Program-made: the position numbers and the translations under genes
Source of the DNA: Burkholderiaceae bacterium
GTDB taxonomy: Bacteria > Pseudomonadota > Gammaproteobacteria > Burkholderiales > Burkholderiaceae_C
Assembly (NCBI GenBank): GCA_017999135.1
Contig: JAGOBT010000022.1
Coordinates: 1 to 14,000 of the forward strand
Length of the DNA stretch: 14,000 nucleotides
Direction of reading: 5' to 3'
The notes under the pieces: generated by a model
Told to the model about the DNA's origin: nothing
Databases searched by the model: none
Seen by the model: only the letters and a program-made list of their open reading frames with translations
Part shown: positions 1 to 7,367 of the stretch, one piece after another
Layout of the letters: every line of letters begins with the position of its first letter
Position numbering within the stretch: position 1 is the first letter of the stretch

Positions 1-480
1 GTGCTGGTGTGCCACGATTTCGACGTGCCCAGCCGTGCCGACGACGTGAACCAGCCCGACCGCGAGGTGCCGGTCGATCTGCCCCGGGTGGATTTCTTCC
101 ACTGGCTGCTGGTGGACCTGCCGCCCAGCGTGACCGGTTTTGAGGAAGGCCAGTGGAGCCGCGGCTTTGCCGCGCGGGGCAAGCCCGGCCCGGCCACGGA
201 CGGGCCGGCGCGGCAGGGCCTGAACGACTACACCAGCTGGTTTGCCGGTGACGCGGCACTGGCCGGCCGCTACTTCGGGTACGACGGCCCGTTTCCGCCG
301 TTCAATGATTCGCTGGTGCACCACTACCTGTTTGCGCTGTACGCGGTCGACGTGCCCCGCCTGGCCGTCGACGGCGACTTCACCGGCGCCCAGGTGCGCG
401 AGGCGCTGGCCGGCCATGTGCTGGGTGCGGCCACGCTGTCGGGCACCTACACCCTGAACCGCCGGCTGCGCACGCCTTGA
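1..480 (+). CDS. YbhB/YbcL family Raf-kinase-inhibitor-like protein (PEBP fold), 5' partial
   Basis: Only the C-terminal 159 codons are visible, ending at TGA 478-480. The GTG at base 1 is probably an internal valine, because family members normally carry an N-terminal strand before the 'LVCHD' segment, so the gene starts upstream of the window. Visible family marks are the ligand-pocket region VCHDFDVPS (about residues 3-11), 'PRVDFFHWLLVDLP' (28-41), 'GKPGP' and the late block with GYDGPFPPFND followed by HHYLFALYAVDVPRL. The family resembles eukaryotic phosphatidylethanolamine-binding proteins; bacterial members have an anion/phospho-ligand pocket, but their physiological role is poorly defined, so no specific function is claimed. 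The last base-pairs overlap the start of the downstream phosphatase gene by 4 bases, which suggests co-transcription. The family call is firm; the function is not. Confidence 0.9.
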   Translation: MLVCHDFDVPSRADDVNQPDREVPVDLPRVDFFHWLLVDLPPSVTGFEEGQWSRGFAARGKPGPATDGPARQGLNDYTSWFAGDAALAGRYFGYDGPFPPFNDSLVHHYLFALYAVDVPRLAVDGDFTGAQVREALAGHVLGAATLSGTYTLNRRLRTP

Positions 481-1118
481 TCGAGACGACACGCCTGGTC
501 GTCATCCGCCACGGCGAGACGGCCTGGAATGCGTTGGGCCGGCTGCAGGGCCACCACGACATTGCGCTGAACGCCCTGGGCCGTGCCCAGGCCGCTGCGC
601 TGGCTGGCGCGCTGGCGGGCGAGGTCCTGGCCGCAGTGGTGTCCAGCGATCTGCAGCGCGCCTGGCAGACCGCAGCCGCGCTGGCGGGCCCGCTGGGCCT
701 GCCGCTGGTGGCCGAGCCCGGCCTGCGCGAGCGCTGCTTCGGCAGCCTGGAAGGCCTGACCCACGCCGAGATCGAAGCCCGCTGGCCGGCGCAGGCGCGT
801 GGCCTGCGCGAGCGTGAGCCCACCTTCACGCCGGCGGGCGGCGAGAGCCTGCTGCAGCTGCAGGCCCGTTGCCTGGCCACGGTCGACCGCGTGGCGGCGG
901 CCTTTGCCGGCCGCTGCGTGGCGCTGGTCTGCCACGGCGGCGTGCTCGACATGCTGTACCGCGCCGCCACCCACGTGGCGCTGGACCGGCCGCGCAGCTG
1001 GCCGCTGGGCAACGCCGGCATCAACCGCCTGCTGCACACGCCGCAGGGCCTGGCGCTGGTGGGCTGGAACGACATCGCCCACCTCGACGGCGTGGCGGCC
1101 GACGACGCCTCGGTCTGA
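477..1118 (+). CDS. Histidine phosphatase family protein (phosphoglycerate-mutase-like)
   Basis: A 213-residue cytosolic protein of the histidine phosphatase superfamily, which transfers phosphate through a phospho-histidine. The RHGET catalytic signature is at residues 11-15 (nucleophile His12), a phosphate-binding Arg61 lies in 'SSDLQRA', the acid Glu85 in 'GLRER', and the second catalytic His153 in 'VCHGG'. Length is usual for the bacterial GpmB/CobC/SixA-like group. The substrate cannot be read from sequence: a broad phosphatase, an alpha-ribazole phosphatase and a phosphoglycerate-mutase-like enzyme are all possible. The start is a TTG at 477-479 in the TTGA overlap with the preceding stop. 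No later ATG or GTG in this frame would keep the RHG motif, so TTG is the best choice although no clear Shine-Dalgarno is seen; translational coupling would explain this. It ends at TGA 1116-1118. Confidence 0.92.
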   Translation: MIETTRLVVIRHGETAWNALGRLQGHHDIALNALGRAQAAALAGALAGEVLAAVVSSDLQRAWQTAAALAGPLGLPLVAEPGLRERCFGSLEGLTHAEIEARWPAQARGLREREPTFTPAGGESLLQLQARCLATVDRVAAAFAGRCVALVCHGGVLDMLYRAATHVALDRPRSWPLGNAGINRLLHTPQGLALVGWNDIAHLDGVAADDASV

Positions 1119-1142
1119 TCCGATCTGATCCGGCCTGATCCG
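1115..1142 (+). repeat. Three CTGATCCG units at exact 10-base spacing
   Basis: The octamer CTGATCCG occurs at 1115-1122, 1125-1132 and 1135-1142, so the unit repeats once per helical turn. The first copy overlaps the TGA stop of the phosphatase gene. The units differ only in the two spacer bases. This may be simple slippage-derived sequence or a cluster of protein-binding half sites; nothing in the window decides between these. Confidence 0.6.
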
Positions 1143-1171
1143 GCCAGCCGCCGGCCTGCGCCGGGTGCGCC

Positions 1172-1188
1172 CGCCGTGGCCCACGGCG
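1172..1188 (+). terminator. GC-rich hairpin downstream of the phosphatase gene (weak terminator candidate)
   Basis: Arms CGCCGTG (1172-1178) and CACGGCG (1182-1188) pair perfectly over 7 bases around a 3-base loop, GCC. A second self-complementary decamer, GCGGCGCCGC, follows at 1190-1199. There is no T-run after either, so an intrinsic terminator is not proven. The position, between a finished operon and the next promoter region, is where one would be expected. Such hairpins also arise by chance in DNA this rich in GC. Confidence 0.3.
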
Positions 1189-1272
1189 CGCGGCGCCGCA
1201 ACTTGAGCCCGGCCGCGCGCCCGGTGCGTGCAAGTCCGCACATTTGACGCAATCCGTTACCGACCGGCACCC

Positions 1273-1301
1273 TTGGGTTGGCGCGGTGGGCTGCCGATAA
1301 C
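1273..1301 (+). promoter_or_regulatory. Possible sigma-70-like promoter for the minor-pilin operon
   Basis: TTGGGT at 1273-1278 and GATAAC at 1296-1301 are separated by 17 bases, a loose match to -35/-10 elements. A better -35 match, TTGACG at 1244-1249, lies in a locally less GC-rich stretch (about 1236-1260) but lacks a partner at the correct distance. A GAGGT Shine-Dalgarno follows at 1311-1315, 5 bases before the ATG at 1321. If the TTGGGT/GATAAC pair is used, the leader would be only about 13 bases, so this call is weak. The operon promoter most likely lies somewhere in 1119-1320. Confidence 0.2.
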
Positions 1302-1320
1302 AACGTTGTCGAGGTCCCCC

Positions 1321-1857
1321 ATGCACACACTGCCACCGCTTCGCCCCCTGCCCGCCCTGCGCCGTCTGGGCTTCACCCTGGTCGAATTGATGATCACCCT
1401 GGCGGTGCTGGTGGTGCTGCTGGCGGTGGCCGTGCCGTCGATGCAGGAATTCACCGCCCACAACCAGCTGGCGGCCACCAAGTCGAACTTTGCCGCCGCG
1501 GTGGCGCTGGCGCGCACCGAGGCCGCCAAGCGTGGCCGCATGGTGGCGCTGCAGGCGCTGGGCAGCGGGCCCACGGGCAACGAGTTTGCCGGCGGGTGGG
1601 AGATTGCGGTCGACGACGACGGCAACGGCGCGGTGGCCAGCGCCGAGACGCGGGTGCGCAAGAACGCCGTCACGCTGGAGAAGATCAAGCTGGGCGGCGC
1701 GCCGCAGGTGGCGTTCCGCGCCACCGGCGCGCTGGTCGGCACGGCTGCCCAGGTCTACACCCTGTGCCGGGCCGGCGGCGGCACGCGCGGCTACACCGTC
1801 ACCGTGACGCCGAGTGGCGCCACCGACGTGGTCGCCATCAACACCTGCACGCCATGA
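1321..1857 (+). CDS. fimT: GspH/FimT (FimU-like) minor type IV pilin
   Basis: A 178-residue minor pilin heading the cluster. It has a class III prepilin leader of 17 residues ending in Gly17, cleaved before Phe18 of FTLVE, with Glu22 as the +5 glutamate used in filament assembly. A hydrophobic helix follows (about 21-42). The globular part has the GspH/FimT pattern, including an aspartate-rich turn (DDDGNG) and two cysteines, one in 'YTLCRAGG' and one four residues from the end, that could form a disulfide. Family knowledge: FimU/FimT joins PilV, PilW, PilX and PilE in a priming complex at the pilus tip and requires PilD for processing. ATG 1321 is preceded by GAGGT at 5-base spacing; an in-frame GTG at 1228 would add 31 residues unlike a leader and was rejected. 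The stop overlaps pilV by 4 bases. Confidence 0.93.
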   Translation: MHTLPPLRPLPALRRLGFTLVELMITLAVLVVLLAVAVPSMQEFTAHNQLAATKSNFAAAVALARTEAAKRGRMVALQALGSGPTGNEFAGGWEIAVDDDGNGAVASAETRVRKNAVTLEKIKLGGAPQVAFRATGALVGTAAQVYTLCRAGGGTRGYTVTVTPSGATDVVAINTCTP

Positions 1858-2369
1858 CAGCGCGCGCCACCGGCCTGCACACCGGCCGCCGCCCGCGGCG
1901 GCGCGGCATTGCGCTGATGGAGGCGATGATCGCCATCCTGGTGCTGTCCATGGGTGCGCTGGGCTATGCGGCGCTGCAGATCAAGGGTCTGTCGGCGTCC
2001 AGCAGTTCGATGTGGCGCAGCAAGGCCGGCAACCTGGCCTATGAAATGGCCGACCGCATGCGCGCCAACCGCGCCGGGGCCGTGGCCGGCGCCTACAACG
2101 CGCTGGGTGCCCCGCAGACGATCACCGATTGCGGCACGGCGGCCAACTGCACGCCGGTGCGCATGGCGCTGCTCGACCATGGCCAGTGGAATGCCACGCT
2201 GGCCAACGAACTGCCCGGCGGCAGCGGCGTGGTGTGCCTGGATGCCACGCCCGATGACGGCTCGACCGGGTCCAGCGCCTGCGATGGCGCCGGCACCATG
2301 CTGGCCGTCAAGGTGTTCTGGTCGGAGCGCGGCGTGGCGTCGCGCCTGGTGCTGGGGGTGCGGCCATGA
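1854..2369 (+). CDS. pilV: Type IV pilus minor pilin/modification protein PilV
   Basis: A 171-residue protein with an arginine-rich leader cut after Gly18 (mature start IALME, Glu23 at +5), then a hydrophobic helix to about residue 42. 'SKAGNLAYEMADRMRANR' just after the helix is the PilV hallmark, followed by a small Gly/Ala-rich domain containing three cysteines (in DCGT, NCTP and VCLD), another in SACDG, and a C-terminal strand, AVKVFWSERG. Family role: minor pilin of the tip/priming complex that helps start pilus fibre assembly in the inner membrane. It is translated from an ATG lying inside the upstream ATGA overlap (1854-1857) and shares another ATGA with pilW, so coupled translation is likely. 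The assignment rests on both sequence and order and is firm. Confidence 0.93.
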   Translation: MTARATGLHTGRRPRRRGIALMEAMIAILVLSMGALGYAALQIKGLSASSSSMWRSKAGNLAYEMADRMRANRAGAVAGAYNALGAPQTITDCGTAANCTPVRMALLDHGQWNATLANELPGGSGVVCLDATPDDGSTGSSACDGAGTMLAVKVFWSERGVASRLVLGVRP

Positions 2370-3466
2370 CGGCGACCCGGCGGCTGGCGCCGTGGCGGCC
2401 CGCAGTCCGGGGCATGACCCTGGTCGAGCTGATGGTCGGCCTGGCCATCGGCCTGTTCCTGGTGGCGGTGATGAGCCTGATGTACATGGGCAGCCGCAAC
2501 ACCTTCGTGGCGCAGGAGTCGGGCTCGCGTCTGCAGGAAAACGGCCGCTTCGCGATGGACACCATGGCCAATGACCTGCGCATGTCGGGTTTCCGCGGCT
2601 GCATGCCGGTGGTCACCACCGGCAACAGCGCGGCGCCGCTGGCCATCGGCCAGGTCGACAACACGCTGGTGACGCCGACCGCCCTGCTCTACAACTTCGG
2701 CGAGCCGATCTGGGGCGCGCGCAACGGCGGTGGTGGCTGGACACCGGCGCTGGCCGCACCGGTCAACGGCCTGGGCGCCGACGCGGCGGGCGACATCCTG
2801 CTGGTGCGCCGCCCGACCGGCGTGGCCTGGGCGCTGGTGGCCGAGATGCCCACCCGCGCGTCGGCGCTGTCGATCACGCCCACCGCCAACTTCGCGCTGG
2901 GCGACCTGGTGATGGTGGCCGACTGCGCCGGTGCGTCGATGCTGCAGGTCACCAATGCCGGGGCCGGTGCCGCCGGCACGATCCAGCATGTGACCGGCGC
3001 CGCCGGCGTGGTGCCCGGCGTGTCCACCAGCAACCTGGCGCGCCTGTACTCGAACGATGCGCGCGTCTGGCGCATGCAGACACGCGTGTACTACCTGGCC
3101 GCCAGTGCCCGCCGCACCGGCGAGACCGCGCTGTGGCTGCATGTCAGCCCCGCCTACGACGGCGAGACGCAGACCAGCGAGCTGGTGACCGGTGTCGAGC
3201 GCATGGCCGTGACCTACGGTGTCGACAACGACGGCCTGGATGGCGCCGGCAACCTGTCGGCCAACCGCTTCTTCCATGCCGGGCAGGTGACCAACTGGGC
3301 GCAGGTGGTCAGCGCCCGCATCGAGATGGTGCTGGTGGGCGCGGGTGACGGCCCGTCCACGGCCGCGCAGCCCTATGTGTTCGCGGGCGCGACCATCACG
3401 CCGACCGACAAGAAGCTGCGCACGGTGGTCTCCACCCTGGTCTCGCTGCGGAACACCGTGCCATGA
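2366..3466 (+). CDS. pilW: Type IV pilus minor pilin PilW
   Basis: A 366-residue protein, a normal length for the large minor pilin PilW. The leader ends at Gly16, followed by MTLVE with Glu21 at +5 and a hydrophobic segment to about residue 44. The first part of the globular domain, 'ENGRFAMDTMANDLRMSGFRGC', is strongly typical of PilW. The remainder is a long beta-rich region with repeated Ala/Gly strands and ends in 'LRTVVSTLVSLRN', a common PilW C-terminus. PilW is thought to bridge PilV/FimU with PilX and PilY1 in the tip complex. Both ends overlap neighbours by ATGA (2366-2369 and 3463-3466), so stoichiometric production of the tip subunits is plausible. No frameshift or truncation is seen. 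Confidence 0.94.
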   Translation: MTATRRLAPWRPAVRGMTLVELMVGLAIGLFLVAVMSLMYMGSRNTFVAQESGSRLQENGRFAMDTMANDLRMSGFRGCMPVVTTGNSAAPLAIGQVDNTLVTPTALLYNFGEPIWGARNGGGGWTPALAAPVNGLGADAAGDILLVRRPTGVAWALVAEMPTRASALSITPTANFALGDLVMVADCAGASMLQVTNAGAGAAGTIQHVTGAAGVVPGVSTSNLARLYSNDARVWRMQTRVYYLAASARRTGETALWLHVSPAYDGETQTSELVTGVERMAVTYGVDNDGLDGAGNLSANRFFHAGQVTNWAQVVSARIEMVLVGAGDGPSTAAQPYVFAGATITPTDKKLRTVVSTLVSLRNTVP

Positions 3467-4062
3467 ACCGCCTGCCCTTGCTGCCCGTGAAGCGCCCGAC
3501 ACCTCCGCGCCCGGCGCGTGGTTTCTCGCTCATCGTCATCCTGCTGATGATGGTGGCGCTGGCCATGCTGGCCCTGGGCTCGATGAACAGCAGCATCATC
3601 CAGGAGCGCATGGTCGGCAATGAGCGCGACCGGCAGGTGGCGCTGCAGGCCGCCGAGTCGGCCATCCGCGATGCCGAGATCGACATCGAGCTCAATGTCA
3701 CGCCCGCCAGCGGCTTTGCCGAGGGCTGCGCCAACGGCCTGTGCATCCCGCCGTCGGACACCACCAACAACCCGGTCTCGGCGCCGCTGTGGCAGTCCAT
3801 CGACTGGAACGCGACACGCGCCTACGGCAGCCGCACCGGCGCGCCGGCGCTGCTGGGGCCTGACAACGTGGCGCTGGCAGCCCAGCCACGCTACTTCGTC
3901 GAGAACCTGCCCGTGCTGCCGCCCATGCCGGGCGAGAGCGCGGCCATCGGTGGTGGGTCCACACCCACCCCACGCGCCCGGGCCTACCGCATCACGGTGC
4001 GGGCGTCCGGAATCCGGGCCTCCACGGTCGTGATGCTTCAAGCGGTGTACGTCAAGCAATGA
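3463..4062 (+). CDS. pilX: Type IV pilus minor pilin PilX
   Basis: A 199-residue protein with a 20-residue leader ending in Gly20 and a mature start FSLIV. Position +5 is Val25, not glutamate, while the following helix (about 24-44) is intact. The segment 'SSIIQERMVGNERDRQVALQAAESAIRDAE' region (about 47-76) is the PilX N-terminal family signature. The C-terminal domain is Pro/Gly-rich with a Cys pair in 'GCANGLCIP'. Family knowledge: PilX_N proteins resemble GspK of type II secretion, which also lacks Glu5 and caps the tip, and PilX works with PilY1. The gene is joined by ATGA overlaps to pilW and pilY1. The assignment is firm; the tip-cap role is inferred from the family and from the missing Glu5. 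Confidence 0.93.
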   Translation: MNRLPLLPVKRPTPPRPARGFSLIVILLMMVALAMLALGSMNSSIIQERMVGNERDRQVALQAAESAIRDAEIDIELNVTPASGFAEGCANGLCIPPSDTTNNPVSAPLWQSIDWNATRAYGSRTGAPALLGPDNVALAAQPRYFVENLPVLPPMPGESAAIGGGSTPTPRARAYRITVRASGIRASTVVMLQAVYVKQ

Positions 4063-7000
4063 GACAAGCCATGTCCAAGATGGCGCTGCACGGCGCCCTG
4101 GTTGCCGCCACCGGCGCTGCTGCGCTGCTGCTGTCACCCCAGGTGCTGGCCCAGGCGCTGAACTTCGCCCAGTCGCCCCTGTTCCTGGGCACCACGGTCA
4201 AGCCCAACGTGCTGGTGGTCTACGACAACTCGCAGTCGATGGACGGCACCATGGCCGGCAAGCTGATCGCCGGCAGCGACCCCACCACCCGCGGCAACAT
4301 CGCGCGCACGGTGCTGCGCAACACCATCACGTCGTACCGCAATGCCTTCCAGTGGGGGTTGTCCAGCTTCGCGTTGAGCAGCTCCGGCGTGTACACCACC
4401 TATGCGTACTACTTCGGCGGCGACGCCGAGGTGGTCTTCACCAACGACTGCGTGGCTGGCATTTCGCTGAGCAACGCCGGCCTGCGCTGCGTGGCCAACC
4501 CGCAGCCCGACAACGGCTTCAACTTCATCACCTACCGGCACAGCGGTGATGACCCGGCCATCAACGACGTGCTGTACACCGGCAACTACGGCAACCAGCT
4601 GTACGGCATCGGCATCACCGGCGGCACCAGCTACCGGGTCTACAACAACCACGGCACGGGGAACGGCTGGGCCACCACCAACTTCTCGGGTGGCCTGGGC
4701 ACCTGGGGCTTCACGCCGACCGACGCCGGCTTCCTGCCGGGCACGCCGCCGAACGGCCGCATGTTCTGGCTGAAGCGGGCCTGGGGCTACTACGGTGACA
4801 TCACCGGCGCCGGCGTGATCAACGAGCCGGTGGCGGCCGACTCGGCCGCCCACCACACGGCGCTGATGAACCTGCTGGCCACCGAGACCAACAACAACGC
4901 CACCACCGAGCTGAAGAACGCGGCCGTGTTCACGCCGCTGGCCGGCGCGCTGGGCACCGCACGCGACTACTTCGCCAACAGCATCAGCGGCAAGCCGTCG
5001 CCCATCACCCAGAGCTGCCAGAAGAACTTCGTGCTGCTGGCCACCGATGGCAACCCCACCGGCAAGACCAACGGCAGCATGTACACCCTGGCCGAGATGG
5101 CCAACACCTTCAACCCGATCACCGGCACCTGGACCTTCGGCACCGCCGCCACCCATGTGTTCGACCGCGTGACCGCGCTGCGCAACACCACCTACTCGAG
5201 CACCAACTACGACGTGCAGAGCTACGTGATCGGGCTGGGCGATTCGGTGGCCAATGCCAGTTCGGTGGCCACCCTCAACCGCATGGCCCAGCTGGGCGGC
5301 ACCAGCAATGCCTACCTGGCCAGCGACGAGGCGGCGCTGACCGACGCCTTCCGCCGCATCAGCATCGACATCATCTCGCGCACCGCGGCGGCCTCGTCGG
5401 TGTCGCTGAACTCGGGTTCGCTGAGCAACGGCACCAAGGTGTTCCAGGGCCGCTTCAGCAGTGCCGACTGGGCGGGCCAGCTGCTGGCCTACCCGGTGGG
5501 CGCCACCGGCGAGCCCGGCAGCACCGCCGACTGGGACGCCGCCCAGAAGCTGAACCAGCAGCACTGGAGCACCGGCCGCCAGATCCTCACCTACAAGCCG
5601 TCGGCGGCGCTGGGCAGCCGGGGCGTGCCGTTCCGTTGGCCGGCCAACCCGGCGTCGCCGGCGGCCGGCGAGATCGACATCGGCCTGGTGACCGCGCTGA
5701 ACAAGAACGGCAGCGGCACGGTCGACAACTTCGGTGCGCAGCGGCTGGAGTTCCTGCGCGGCAACACCGCCCGCGAAGACCGCAACTGCCCCAGCTGCGC
5801 CGCACCGGTGTTCCGCAACCGTGCGGTGTCGGTGCTGGGTGACATCGTCAATTCGGCGCCGGTCTATGTGGGCGGCCCCACCGGTGAATACCGCGACACG
5901 ATGGAGCCCAGCCGCTACTCCACCTACGCCGCCGGCCGCGCCAGCCAGACACCGATGATCTACGTCGGCGCCAACGACGGCATGCTGCATGCGTTCAATG
6001 CCGGCACCGGCGCCGAGATGTTCGCCTATGTGCCATGGGCCGTGCGCAACAAGCTGTCGTCGCTGACCACCAACCCCTATGTGCACCTGTTCACCGTGGA
6101 CGGCTCGCCGTCGGTGGGCGACGTGCATGTGGGCGGCGGCTGGCGCACGATGCTGGTGTCGGGCATGAATGCCGGCGCACCGGGGCTGTACGCGCTGGAC
6201 ATCACCAACCCGTCGAACTTCACCGAGGCGCAGGCCAGCCAGGTGGTGCGCTGGGAGATCGGCGACAGCGATGCCGACGTGGGCCACATCTTCGGCCGCC
6301 CGATCCTGGCCAAGATGCGTGACGGGCGCTGGCGCGCCATCGTCGGCAATGGCTACAACAGCGCCAACGGCCGTGCCGTGCTGCTGCTGGTCGACCTGGA
6401 GACCGGCGCCATCAGCCGCATCGACACCAAGGCCGGCAGCGGTGCGTCGCCCAATGGCCTGTCGGCAGTGACGGTGATCTCCACCAGCGACAACGGCGTG
6501 GCCGACACCGTCTACGCCGGAGACCTCGCCGGCAACCTGTGGAAGTTCGACATCAGCGATGCCAGCCCCGCGGGCTGGAAGGTGGCGTATGGCACGTCGG
6601 CCGCACCCAAGGCGCTGTTCACCGCGGCCAGTGGCCAGGCCATCACGGCCCGGCCCGACGTCACCCGGTTCCCCCAGGGCGGCTACATGGTGACGGTGGG
6701 CAGCGGCCGCTACGTGGACGTCACCGACAACGGCGCAGGCAGCACGCAGGCGATGTACGGCATCTGGGACAACGACAGCGAGGTGACCCTGGCCGACCTG
6801 CAGGTCCAGAGTGTGGTGAAGACATCCACCGCCGCCAGCGGCAAGCTCTACCGGCTGAGCACCCACGCGGTGGGCCTGCCGAGCGACGCCCTGCTGGTGG
6901 GGGACAACGTGATCAGCCGCACCGACTATCTCGCCGGCAAGAAGGGCTGGCGCCTGTCGCTGCCCACCAGTGGCGAGCGGGTGGTGGCCGAGGCCACGGT

Positions 7001-7367
7001 GCGCAACGGGCGCCTGGTCATCTCCACGCTGATCCCCAGCACGGCGGCCTGCTCCTACGGCGGCGACGGGTGGATCATGGAGGTGGACGTGTTCACCGGC
7101 AACCGTGCCGCAGCGCTGGACGTGGACGACGACGGCATCGTCAACAACGTCGACTACCTGGAAGGCAGCGTGCCATCGGGCGTGAAGGTGGGTGCCGTGC
7201 CGGCTGCCGCCACCATCGTGCGCAAGCCGCCGTCACCACCGGGCAGCCCGGCCGTGCCCTGCGCCGAGTTCAAGCTGATCAACACATCGGAAGGCACCAT
7301 CGTGCGGGTGGGCGGCTCTTGCGGCCGCGTGCCATCGCGCCGGGCTTCCTGGGAGCAACTGCAATGA
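4059..7367 (+). CDS. pilY1: PilY1/PilC-family tip adhesin and calcium-dependent pilus regulator
   Basis: A 1102-residue exported protein. A signal peptide covers about residues 1-33 (hydrophobic core, then VLAQA). A von Willebrand factor A-like domain follows, with the MIDAS motif D56-N-S58-Q-S60 and a second metal-site region at Asp330 (LATDGNP). The C-terminal half carries the PilY1/PilC beta-propeller blocks: 'LGDIVNSAPVYVG' (about 590-602) and 'IYVGANDGMLHAF' (from residue 634). Near the end, D1021-x-D1023-x-D1025-G-...-N1029...D1032 is an EF-hand-like calcium loop of the kind that controls pilus retraction in PilY1 proteins. An unusual C577-P-S-C580 sits between the two domains. No RGD motif was seen. 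The start is ATG 4059 within the ATGA overlap with pilX; ATG 4071 (12 bases on) would also leave a good signal peptide. It sits at the pilus tip and/or outer surface. Confidence 0.94.
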   Translation: MRQAMSKMALHGALVAATGAAALLLSPQVLAQALNFAQSPLFLGTTVKPNVLVVYDNSQSMDGTMAGKLIAGSDPTTRGNIARTVLRNTITSYRNAFQWGLSSFALSSSGVYTTYAYYFGGDAEVVFTNDCVAGISLSNAGLRCVANPQPDNGFNFITYRHSGDDPAINDVLYTGNYGNQLYGIGITGGTSYRVYNNHGTGNGWATTNFSGGLGTWGFTPTDAGFLPGTPPNGRMFWLKRAWGYYGDITGAGVINEPVAADSAAHHTALMNLLATETNNNATTELKNAAVFTPLAGALGTARDYFANSISGKPSPITQSCQKNFVLLATDGNPTGKTNGSMYTLAEMANTFNPITGTWTFGTAATHVFDRVTALRNTTYSSTNYDVQSYVIGLGDSVANASSVATLNRMAQLGGTSNAYLASDEAALTDAFRRISIDIISRTAAASSVSLNSGSLSNGTKVFQGRFSSADWAGQLLAYPVGATGEPGSTADWDAAQKLNQQHWSTGRQILTYKPSAALGSRGVPFRWPANPASPAAGEIDIGLVTALNKNGSGTVDNFGAQRLEFLRGNTAREDRNCPSCAAPVFRNRAVSVLGDIVNSAPVYVGGPTGEYRDTMEPSRYSTYAAGRASQTPMIYVGANDGMLHAFNAGTGAEMFAYVPWAVRNKLSSLTTNPYVHLFTVDGSPSVGDVHVGGGWRTMLVSGMNAGAPGLYALDITNPSNFTEAQASQVVRWEIGDSDADVGHIFGRPILAKMRDGRWRAIVGNGYNSANGRAVLLLVDLETGAISRIDTKAGSGASPNGLSAVTVISTSDNGVADTVYAGDLAGNLWKFDISDASPAGWKVAYGTSAAPKALFTAASGQAITARPDVTRFPQGGYMVTVGSGRYVDVTDNGAGSTQAMYGIWDNDSEVTLADLQVQSVVKTSTAASGKLYRLSTHAVGLPSDALLVGDNVISRTDYLAGKKGWRLSLPTSGERVVAEATVRNGRLVISTLIPSTAACSYGGDGWIMEVDVFTGNRAAALDVDDDGIVNNVDYLEGSVPSGVKVGAVPAAATIVRKPPSPPGSPAVPCAEFKLINTSEGTIVRVGGSCGRVPSRRASWEQLQ

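Noticed and set aside
1279..1292. Possible sigma-54 promoter (TTGGCGCGG...CTGC) ahead of the pilus operon
   Set aside because: The GG and GC dinucleotides are 11 bases apart, whereas the -24/-12 consensus needs 10; the spacing is usually strict.
1228..1320. A GTG-initiated N-terminal extension of the FimT-like pilin
   Set aside because: It would add 31 residues before the leader; class III leaders are short, and ATG 1321 has a GAGGT site at correct spacing.
2093..3502. A 469-codon minus-strand open frame opposite pilW
   Set aside because: Arg/His/Gly-rich shadow frame spanning gene boundaries of the coupled pilus genes; no recognisable domain.
4134..6866. A 910-codon open frame on the minus strand opposite pilY1
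   Set aside because: Low-complexity His/Ala/Gly/Arg/Val-rich translation with no family features, fully antisense to a well-supported gene. Long antisense frames are expected at this GC content.
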